NCBI GenBank assembly: GCA_006247105.1
Contig: CM016925.1
Location: 2,666,001-2,730,000, forward strand
Origin: Giardia muris
Lineage: Eukaryota > Fornicata > Diplomonadida > Hexamitidae
DNA length: 64,000 nucleotides
Reading direction: 5' to 3'
Both the position numbers and the translations under genes were made by a program. The notes beneath the pieces were generated by a model that saw nothing but the letters and a program-made list of their open reading frames with translations, made no database searches and was not told the DNA's origin. Each line of letters starts with the position of its first letter. The first letter of the stretch is position 1. This document shows positions 1-7,392 of the stretch, piece by piece.

Positions 1-1
1 C

Positions 2-493
2 CATGCTGAACCGAAGGCGCAACAGCAACCACCACCACCGCCACCACAGCCACCACAGCCGCCGAAACTTGTAATGACTAAAATAACAACGCCATCGCGC
101 GTCCAGAGTGGGCGTCGGAAGGCTCCGACCACCCCACGTTCGAGCACAATCCGTTCAGTGGCACCAGCAACTCCAATTTTGACTCCTCAGCCCATCAAGC
201 TACGAGGTTTGCAGCAATTACTCCAAGCAAACCCAGACGCCGACCTGGGCAAGTACGGAACGCTTCCGGGAGACGCTGACCGTCTCCTGCAGCAGATCTG
301 CGAACACGTCAACGGGCTTAGGCAGCAACGTCCGGACGACCGGACCCTCATTAAGGAGTGGGGAGATCTCGCGGAAAAGCTCAGCACCCTCATAGGAAAG
401 TTTTTCAAGATCACCACGGATCCTCAGATGGCCGCCCGAGAATTTGCTGACTGCCGGCACATACGTGAGCAACTTTTGCATCGTACGAGGTAA
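2..493 (+). CDS. C-terminal part of an unknown Pro/Gln-rich protein (5' end outside window)
   Basis: The reading frame is open from the first in-frame codon at base 2 to the TAA at 491-493, so the gene starts before the window. The visible part begins with a low-complexity Pro/Gln stretch and a basic, Ser/Thr/Pro-rich linker. A mostly helical segment of about 95 residues follows (leucine-rich, with a QQLLQANPDADL-like start). A Met lies at base 74, but the frame and its Pro-rich composition continue upstream of it, so I do not take it as the start. I do not recognise the family. No catalytic motif, membrane segment or signal peptide is visible. It is followed by the largest gene-free gap of the window. 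Confidence 0.6.
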   Translation, partial: HAEPKAQQQPPPPPPQPPQPPKLVMTKITTPSRVQSGRRKAPTTPRSSTIRSVAPATPILTPQPIKLRGLQQLLQANPDADLGKYGTLPGDADRLLQQICEHVNGLRQQRPDDRTLIKEWGDLAEKLSTLIGKFFKITTDPQMAAREFADCRHIREQLLHRTR

Positions 494-1423
494 GAGGTGA
501 AGGTATAGCTGTCCATAGACATATTACCATACCCTCTCAAGACAGAACTGAGCCCAAGTTCTCACACGTTATGGTCAGAACACATCCTATCGATAGAGTC
601 TCCATGCCACATGTATGTAATTAGCCACCTCAAGCCCTGTACACTCATTATTAGCAGAGACATATATAGTCCTTTTACCGTTGAAGACCATACATGATGC
701 GTCAAGGTTAAGACGACTTCCCTATTAGAGAGTAAAGGCGATGGAAAGCGTGGGTATATACCTTCCACAGGGATTGAGAACACATTTCACATATACTACG
801 ATGATGGACTCGCCATTGTCCTTATCTTACTCCCCGAAACTGCAGATATGGGTCGGTTAGTGCTATGGCGTCATAGAGATGACGAGTGTGTGAATCTATA
901 TTAAAGACTCATTGACTGCATGATGGATATCCTGCCATTGACATGACGTCTCTTAGTATTAAAGCTAAAAGACGTGCAAGGGGACGAGCCGCACAATCTA
1001 TGACTAAATGTCAACAGTACTGGATAACGTCTAGAAAATGTGGTGAAAGTAGGTCCCATCTGCAGAAGTAACCTTTGTTCAGTCCTCTTGAAGAGGTCAT
1101 CTGTCCTATATCTATTCAAAGCTTATATATAGGATCTATCGCTAACTGATGAAAAGACGTGCTCAAACGTCAATAATCACTCCACCTATCACTGTTCAGA
1201 ACACATCGGCTAATGGCCTTGTAGATACCTATTCAGTTCCGATGTATCCGTGATGGGGCTTAAAGTGATCGATAGAAATAAGACTAGATGCTAAGCTCCA
1301 CATCCTAAGGGTAGGAAGAGTAGTAAGCCCGCTTTCCGTCGGGGAAGCCGGTAGAACATGGAGATCAATCGATTTCCAAACCTGATGCGAGGGGAAACTT
1401 GACAGGCGACTTCCTGGCACTCT
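494..1423. other. 930-bp gene-free gap
   Basis: No convincing coding frame is seen here: open stretches are short, lack family resemblance and are broken by stops. The gap is far longer than the others in this window. A 12-bp direct repeat (tcagaacacatc) lies at 575-586 and 1196-1207. On the minus strand at 728-739 is a partial match to the Giardia RNA-processing motif with an exact CCTTTACTC core. No tRNA, rRNA, or box C/D or H/ACA structure could be recognised by eye. It could hold a non-coding RNA, a decayed gene or simply spacer. Confidence 0.5.
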
Positions 1424-4348
1424 ATGGAACCACGTACCGGGTTTAACAAGCCCTTCTTATCTCTCATGCGATACTTCTCATTCTCTGAACGAAAAAGGAT
1501 GAAGCTACGCCGCCTTCCGATCCTCCCCGGGTATTACATCATTCCACTGTTGACGTTCGTGATCGTCAGCATCATGCAGCTGATGCGCTTCTGCGGACGT
1601 AACACGACGGGCCTCCCGATAGTGGGGGACAAGGTGACCGTACTTGGGGCGATGCTTATCACCTTGACGGAGCTGGCGTTCCTATCAGTCCTCTCTCGCT
1701 TGTTACACCTCTTACTATGTGAGAAGCTCGCCGTCCCGCCGATAGTCCCCAACGGGCTATTGGTCGGGGTATGCGTCGGCATATTCGTCATTACCGTCCT
1801 CGACCTCGAAGTCTCTCGGGAATACCAGAGTATAGCCACCCTTTCCTTGTTGAAAGTGTATATCTTCCGCCAGGCTCCCAAGTACGAATATCCGAAGTCG
1901 ATGATCGTGGGTGACTCATTATCACTCAGCGATAATAAGGAGATCATAGCATCGACGATAAGGGAGAATGCGCTGCATTGGGGAGTTCTTATCGGTTCGA
2001 TTTGTGCGCTACTAATCGTCATCTTAGTCCTGGTGGGGATCTACTGGGACGTGTTCGTACTGTCACTCTTCTCCCGTCGTCATATCTCTCGTTCCAAGGC
2101 CATCTCTAACGGCAACTTAGTGGTTGCAGCGAGCTTACGGAAACCACGCCCCATCGGCCTTACTCCCGATATCCCCAAGTCGAATGACTCCGAGGTGGTC
2201 TTCGTGGAGCAGACATCGAGCGAACCGGTCATTGAGGAGTCTATCTTAGGTATTGCAGGGCCTGCTAAGCTAGGGATCTGGGTGGAGCGTAGCGTTGTGC
2301 GGTCCCCTATCTTCTGGTCGCTTGTCGCCCTTTCAGTGTGCTATCTTGCTATCTTCTTCATCGCCATCTTCGGAACGGCGGTCGTCCCCACAGGCTTGGA
2401 TGCTACCCTGCCAGCCACCCTTAACTTCCTCAAGTACTTAGGGCCATACACTCATGGCCTCTATACGACGGACGACGATTATCTTACCGCCATCGAGCTA
2501 TCCCGACAGTATACAACCTTGCCCGAAGGACGCTGCTGGCTTGACCAGCGTCCGGTTCCCGAGTACCCGCTGCTGCATGCGGACTTCTCAACATGCTGTG
2601 CGTATAACGATCGAGTGTCCGGAGTCGATTGCGACGCTGTGCAAAGGAGCGCTTCAGTATCAAACGCGAGGGCCAACAACCCGCGCCCGAACGTTGTCAT
2701 TCTAATCTGGGAGAGTCTGAATTTGATCCCAGCGTTTCTCGACGGAGAAAAGTTCCGTGGGACCGATTTAATAATGAATACTCAAGGGATACTAAATGAG
2801 GAATACCTTCCGAACCTACAGAAATTCATCAATACAGGCGTTACTTTTTTCAGTTCTGCCTCTGTCGGGCTGCCAACGGTGTCAGGATGGCATGGGATCA
2901 TGACGGGGATTTCGCCAAGCTCTCACGGAATGAATATGGTCCTACTGACGGACATCGACGTCGATGGACTCCCGGAGATGTACACCCGCGAAGGGTACAG
3001 TTCTTTCTATGTTAGCCCTAGTGATTTTGATTTCGATGGGAAGCGTTCGTGGGTGCTTCGACCGAATTGGTTTGACGAGATCGTCTTCTACTCACCCACG
3101 AGGGCGCAAGCAGAAGACCTAGGACTAGATTACACAACGATCCGAAAGGATCTGTCCTGGTATGCGGATCGGGTAACGACGCGCCAGTTCCAACGGCAGA
3201 TGAATATAACGACGGCGCGTGGGAAGCCGACGTTAGGAATACTGATGAACGTCGATACGCACACACCCTTTTTCGGGTACGACAAGCCCGAATTCTATAC
3301 GAATAACATCAGCGCGAGGGAGGATCCAGACGACTTCGTGAAGGCGCTTCTCGACGACCCCTTCCTATCGCGGTATACAACGGTCCTATCATACGCTGAC
3401 GAGTATTTTATTGGGGAGACCATCAATTTCATTCAACGGAACTATCCAGAAACGATCGTCGTGGTTTTGGGGGATCATGGGCCACGTAAGGAGCTAACGA
3501 GCCGCCGTGTCAAGGACGTCATCGCGTCCTCCTGGGCGTTCGACGAGAGCTGTAGAGATGACCCTTATGGAGACGATTGTTTCTTCACTACTACTGCATA
3601 TATCAACTATTTTGGAACCGACTCTGAGGTTAACCGACGAATAGATCGCTGGAGAGGAAAGGGGTATCTTGGCCCAGTCTCTCATGTCGAAGTCCTCGAA
3701 TTAGCATACTCTCTTGCCATACCTGAGCATCGTCTTCCGACATATAAGCTATATCGTGATCTCTTTGAGGTCATGGAGAACGTCACTGTTGGAAACCCTC
3801 TTGTCCCATGGCATACTGTTAGTGCGGTGATGCTTGGGATTGAGATGCGTACCGAAACGAGCGTCTTCCGATCCAATATCTTCGGGCCGAAGCGCGCACG
3901 TATCTATCCGAACTTCCGGTTTCCAAGCTGTGCAACACCTACGATGCCAGCGAAGCCAACGGAAACAATGGAGACTAAGTTATCCGATGAATCATCGCCA
4001 AGGGCCATGGATATGGACGTACAATCCCGCTATCGTGATGCTCTACATATCCTTCGATTACATAATTATCTTGCAGAGACAGGAGGCCTTTACAATGCGG
4101 CATTCGAGGACTCGGCATGCGTCGAAGTTGGCGCCTGCAGCTTTCCCAAACGGGTTCCGCAGCCACAATCGGTGTCGCTCTTCGTCATCATGTTCGTATG
4201 TGACCTACTCATTGGGTTGGGGATGGGTGCAATCCTGTCCGGCGTTGCTTACCTGTCCCACTACACGCGCATCTGGAAGTGGAACCGGGCAAAGCTACGC
4301 TTGATAGATGAGGTGGAGCCGTGTGACCGTGGCTCGTCTGGAGCGTAG
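1424..4348 (+). CDS. polytopic membrane protein with sulfatase / LTA-synthase-type alkaline-phosphatase-fold domain
   Basis: A protein of 974 residues. Hydrophobic segments lie at about 36-57, 72-98, 105-127, 187-212 and 293-318, with one more near 917-945. The long part between the last two carries a sulfatase-fold domain. Visible motifs are an early metal-site type ESL with Glu430, a PTVSGW stretch with a possible nucleophile Thr485, and VVLGDHG with Asp684/His685. This order (Glu, Thr, Asp-His) is that of lipoteichoic acid synthases and phosphoethanolamine transferases, which move phospho-alcohol head groups on the outer membrane face. By analogy it may modify a lipid or glycan in the ER, Golgi or plasma membrane, but the substrate cannot be read from sequence. 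GPI ethanolamine-phosphate transferases are an alternative within the same fold. The start is the first ATG after the gap. A poly(A)-like AGTAAT follows at 4354. Confidence 0.7.
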   Translation: MEPRTGFNKPFLSLMRYFSFSERKRMKLRRLPILPGYYIIPLLTFVIVSIMQLMRFCGRNTTGLPIVGDKVTVLGAMLITLTELAFLSVLSRLLHLLLCEKLAVPPIVPNGLLVGVCVGIFVITVLDLEVSREYQSIATLSLLKVYIFRQAPKYEYPKSMIVGDSLSLSDNKEIIASTIRENALHWGVLIGSICALLIVILVLVGIYWDVFVLSLFSRRHISRSKAISNGNLVVAASLRKPRPIGLTPDIPKSNDSEVVFVEQTSSEPVIEESILGIAGPAKLGIWVERSVVRSPIFWSLVALSVCYLAIFFIAIFGTAVVPTGLDATLPATLNFLKYLGPYTHGLYTTDDDYLTAIELSRQYTTLPEGRCWLDQRPVPEYPLLHADFSTCCAYNDRVSGVDCDAVQRSASVSNARANNPRPNVVILIWESLNLIPAFLDGEKFRGTDLIMNTQGILNEEYLPNLQKFINTGVTFFSSASVGLPTVSGWHGIMTGISPSSHGMNMVLLTDIDVDGLPEMYTREGYSSFYVSPSDFDFDGKRSWVLRPNWFDEIVFYSPTRAQAEDLGLDYTTIRKDLSWYADRVTTRQFQRQMNITTARGKPTLGILMNVDTHTPFFGYDKPEFYTNNISAREDPDDFVKALLDDPFLSRYTTVLSYADEYFIGETINFIQRNYPETIVVVLGDHGPRKELTSRRVKDVIASSWAFDESCRDDPYGDDCFFTTTAYINYFGTDSEVNRRIDRWRGKGYLGPVSHVEVLELAYSLAIPEHRLPTYKLYRDLFEVMENVTVGNPLVPWHTVSAVMLGIEMRTETSVFRSNIFGPKRARIYPNFRFPSCATPTMPAKPTETMETKLSDESSPRAMDMDVQSRYRDALHILRLHNYLAETGGLYNAAFEDSACVEVGACSFPKRVPQPQSVSLFVIMFVCDLLIGLGMGAILSGVAYLSHYTRIWKWNRAKLRLIDEVEPCDRGSSGA

Positions 4349-4378
4349 GTATAAGTAATCGTATATGGGTAAATCATA

Positions 4379-4900
4379 TTAAGCGTTGGTCTGCTGGTGA
4401 AGAGACTGGATATAAGCATTATCCTCCTTGATGTCGTGCTCCGAAAGCTTGAGGTTGATGCTAGCATAAGGTTGACGTTGCGAACGTCCATGTTCGCGTG
4501 GCCGTCGACGATTCGGGTTTGGAAGGATGACATCTAACCGTGCAAAGAGGTCTGGGGGCACCTGGACCCCCGATTCCTTCAAGCTCTCTGCCAAATCGTT
4601 CGCATCTCTGCGCTTCTTTCTTAAGTCTGCGAGGAGCTTCTCCTTGATGTCGTCCTTGGCGCTCTTGTAGTCGTTATTGATCTGCTCCTTGGTGTAGTCC
4701 AGAGTGTGCTTAGCATGCTGAATGGCGAGCTGATATTGGATCTCGGCGATCGACATGAGACGGAGGCGGGTCGCATCCAGGACGGTGAGCAGCTCCTGGT
4801 AGCCCGCGTGCCGCTCCTCGCTCACCTCCTCCGCCTCCGCCTCCAGAGACCCGATCTTTTGCTTCAGTACCTCCAACGCCTCCTCCATCGAGGTCGCCAT
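4379..4900 (-). CDS. Sds3/BRMS1-like coiled-coil protein (tentative)
   Basis: A protein of 173 residues. Residues 1-110 are a long charged helix with an early EEAEEVSEER-like stretch, then IAEIQYQLAIQHAKHTLDYTKEQI and a Lys/Asp/Glu-rich run ending in DLRKKRRDANDLAE. This pattern resembles the Sds3-like domain of Sds3/BRMS1, which bridges subunits of the Sin3 histone-deacetylase complex. The tail (about 110-173) is basic and Pro/Arg-rich, then polar. If correct, it would act in the nucleus in chromatin repression. The match rests on pattern only, and any coiled-coil protein could imitate it. It is divergent from the 694-residue gene, with 26 bp between the start codons. The ATG follows a run of A residues on its own strand (GGTCAAAAA then ATG). 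Confidence 0.45.
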   Translation of the reverse strand: MATSMEEALEVLKQKIGSLEAEAEEVSEERHAGYQELLTVLDATRLRLMSIAEIQYQLAIQHAKHTLDYTKEQINNDYKSAKDDIKEKLLADLRKKRRDANDLAESLKESGVQVPPDLFARLDVILPNPNRRRPREHGRSQRQPYASINLKLSEHDIKEDNAYIQSLHQQTNA

Positions 4901-4926
4901 TTTTTGACCAAAAACTCATTCTCCCC
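4901..4926. promoter_or_regulatory. 26-bp bidirectional start region
   Basis: This is the whole space between two divergent ATG codons. It holds an A/T-rich core (tttttgaccaaaaactca). Giardia promoters are known to be short A/T-rich elements next to the start codon, so this segment probably drives both genes and supplies very short 5' leaders. Inferred from position and composition only. Confidence 0.5.
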
Positions 4927-7011
4927 ATGACCGAGACAATCGCACGCGAAGCCGCCTGTACGGGCTTGGGGGAGGCGAGGTTAGGCCCTGCCTCGAAAGA
5001 CCCCGACCTCAGTCCAGAAACGGAGGCGCTTGAGCGCCGTGGACCCGAGAGTTCCAATGCATATCCGGAACTAACCATTTTGACGAACGTTCCCATCGTC
5101 GATCTCAGCGTTCAGGAGGACAAGGATCGACGCGTGCACATCCGAATCCCCGACAGTAAGATCAGCCCCATACGCCCGGTCAGCTGTGATGCGGATGTCG
5201 AACCATTGATCAATTACCTGAATGGGGGTGAGAATTCTGGTACACACGTCTTCGCCTGGTCTCCCGACGACTCGATCTGCTCCACGAGGCTCAGCGGGAA
5301 CGTTGTCGTTTACACCCTCCGAGACTTGGACTCTGGAAGGGTCGAGGGCGGTTTGGGTGGGACCTCCGTCCAGCTATGCGACGCACTCGCATATGGACTA
5401 AGATTTTTGACACGATACTCACTGCTGGAGCTCTGGGTCCTGTACGTCTCTTCTCCTCATGGAACCGTTCCTAGAACTTACTTGACAGCTGTCACCACCC
5501 CTTCGGATCACCGCCTCACTATTCTGCAGCTACAGCTGAAGGGTTCTAGGGTGGCCAATGGCTTGCTCACTCCTACAATCCCGACAAGCTTCTTGAAGGC
5601 CTTAGTAGGGTGCGACTTGGCCTCGGGTAAGAAAGAACCAGGTGCTGAAAAGAGCATTTTGTGGATTACACACCATGCAGTTTTACATCTTCTGAAGATC
5701 ATCGAGGAGTTTAATACGACTCTCAAGGATATGGATTGTAAGACTATTCAAGTTGATGTGAGCCATCTGATACGCGTCGGAGAGGAGCTTTCTGAGGTAT
5801 TGATGGGGTATACACCAACGCAAGGAATGCTGGATGCCTTAGCCGTCCTTGAACGCGGAATAGCTGAAGTTGGCAAGCCCACATCTATTCATACGAAGTG
5901 TGGTCGCATCTCATTCTCCGGGACCACAGAGGATGCTCAGCTTCTTGCGGGTCTTCTTCCAACGCTTTATGACACTTGGCCAGAGGAGTCTCGTATTTTC
6001 TTCATTGGCCATCACCTCCTCTCACTTCTTTGCCTTACCGACAGTGTCGCCACTATGCAAACGGACGTGCTCTTTGGCCTCCTACAAAGGGTGGATAGGA
6101 CGACAACCCAAGGCCAAGGGAAAGGGCGTGTCATTCTAAGCTCTCAGTTACTCCAATCGGACATTTGGCGTGGGATGTACGAGTCCGATACGATGACTCT
6201 AAGCGATGTTAATCACGAAAGACTTGAGGAGGATGCACGACCATGTAGCCAGCCAAAGAGCGATGGAGGAGAACGCTTTGTCGCGGAGCTGGATAGCTTC
6301 GATAATGTGCTTGACCTGATTGAGATCAAGCCTGCGGACTTCGTTGGGACAGCATTGACCAGCTCAAGGTGTTTCCGTGGTCCAAGGACTGGGAGACAGA
6401 AGTTTCTCCTCTCGCAAACCAATGTGGCAGTGGCTCCGGATATGGTGCTAACTCATGCGGAGTCGGACACTCAGGTCTCCATCTCCCAGACGGCGTCAAT
6501 GGAGGAGCGGATGCGAAGGCTTTTAAGTAGCAAGCATATTGATGTCGAGCATCTGACAGAGTTGGGCTCAGCGTCCGAATCCCAGCACTCTCTCGAGGAT
6601 ATGCTGACCTATTCGATCGTCGAGCGGATGAATGCTCATGAGAAGGAGAAGCTACTTCGGACAATAGCCGATAACAAGCGCACGTCACTCGATAGTATTC
6701 GGGAGATGGTTGCTCACACCCTCGAGGAGCTTGATGCGTACTATGCATCCGATAATTTCGTCGAGGATGTCCGGCGGGCAGCGCACGAAATTCCTCCCCA
6801 ATCCGACCTGGCAGCCCTCATTATCGCCACGACGAAGCCGTTGACCGCTCAAGAGGCACTCAAAAGGCCGGCTCCCGAGCCTTTGCCCCGAAACCCTTTC
6901 ACTCAGATAGTTCGGGCGATACGACGTACCTTCAAGCGGCGATCGTTGGCCATTAGCCGCGTCAAGAGCCAGCAGGCTTCGGTGGTCGTGTCCAGAGCCT
7001 TCAACGGGTAA
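4927..7011 (+). CDS. hypothetical protein, 694 residues
   Basis: I do not recognise a family. The first 60 residues are acidic and polar. The middle (about 110-400) alternates hydrophobic strands and helices without repeats and looks like a folded globular region. The C-terminal third has a Ser/Glu-rich helical segment (about 515-620) and a basic tail with several Arg/Lys pairs. There is no signal peptide, no clear membrane segment, no Cys cluster and no nucleotide-binding loop. The first ATG was chosen. It sits 26 bp from the divergent Sds3-like gene, and alternative Met codons downstream are far away. The gene is followed by a 130-bp gap before the end of the eS28 gene on the other strand. 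Confidence 0.7.
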   Translation: MTETIAREAACTGLGEARLGPASKDPDLSPETEALERRGPESSNAYPELTILTNVPIVDLSVQEDKDRRVHIRIPDSKISPIRPVSCDADVEPLINYLNGGENSGTHVFAWSPDDSICSTRLSGNVVVYTLRDLDSGRVEGGLGGTSVQLCDALAYGLRFLTRYSLLELWVLYVSSPHGTVPRTYLTAVTTPSDHRLTILQLQLKGSRVANGLLTPTIPTSFLKALVGCDLASGKKEPGAEKSILWITHHAVLHLLKIIEEFNTTLKDMDCKTIQVDVSHLIRVGEELSEVLMGYTPTQGMLDALAVLERGIAEVGKPTSIHTKCGRISFSGTTEDAQLLAGLLPTLYDTWPEESRIFFIGHHLLSLLCLTDSVATMQTDVLFGLLQRVDRTTTQGQGKGRVILSSQLLQSDIWRGMYESDTMTLSDVNHERLEEDARPCSQPKSDGGERFVAELDSFDNVLDLIEIKPADFVGTALTSSRCFRGPRTGRQKFLLSQTNVAVAPDMVLTHAESDTQVSISQTASMEERMRRLLSSKHIDVEHLTELGSASESQHSLEDMLTYSIVERMNAHEKEKLLRTIADNKRTSLDSIREMVAHTLEELDAYYASDNFVEDVRRAAHEIPPQSDLAALIIATTKPLTAQEALKRPAPEPLPRNPFTQIVRAIRRTFKRRSLAISRVKSQQASVVVSRAFNG

Positions 7012-7141
7012 GATGGTCCTATCCGTCTTGTGGTCATCATCAGTGATCATCACCATGGGGCTTAGAAGAGAAGACCAAGTTAGGTTCAAGTCCCTCCCCT
7101 TACCCCAGTGAACGTGAGCGGAGACGTGGAAGACCAGGGGT

Positions 7142-7336
7142 TTACCTGAGACGACGGGCCTCGCGCTCCGACTCCATGAGGACGAGTAAGTCGTCGACGC
7201 GCACGGGGCCAATGACGTTGCGGATGATGTGCCTCCTCTCTTCGTTGAGGAACTCGACCTTGACCTGGGTGATCCCTCCGCGGGAGCTCGTACGACCAAG
7301 GACCTCGACCACTCGAGCGTTAACAGGCTCTGGCAT
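7142..7336 (-). CDS. RPS28: 40S ribosomal protein eS28
   Basis: A protein of 64 residues, the usual size for eS28. It shows the family's core: [23 protein letters not shown], then [30 protein letters not shown], an OB-like small-subunit protein near the decoding and exit region. The ATG at 7336 is the only sensible start. It lies 56 bp after the stop of the upstream helicase/kinase fusion gene on the same strand, so its promoter must sit within that stretch. Confidence 0.95.
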   Translation of the reverse strand: MPEPVNARVVEVLGRTSSRGGITQVKVEFLNEERRHIIRNVIGPVRVDDLLVLMESEREARRLR

Positions 7337-7392
7337 TTCCAGGCACCAGCTACTTTGCTCGCGAATTCCAATTTAAAGCGGTTCGCCCCAGT

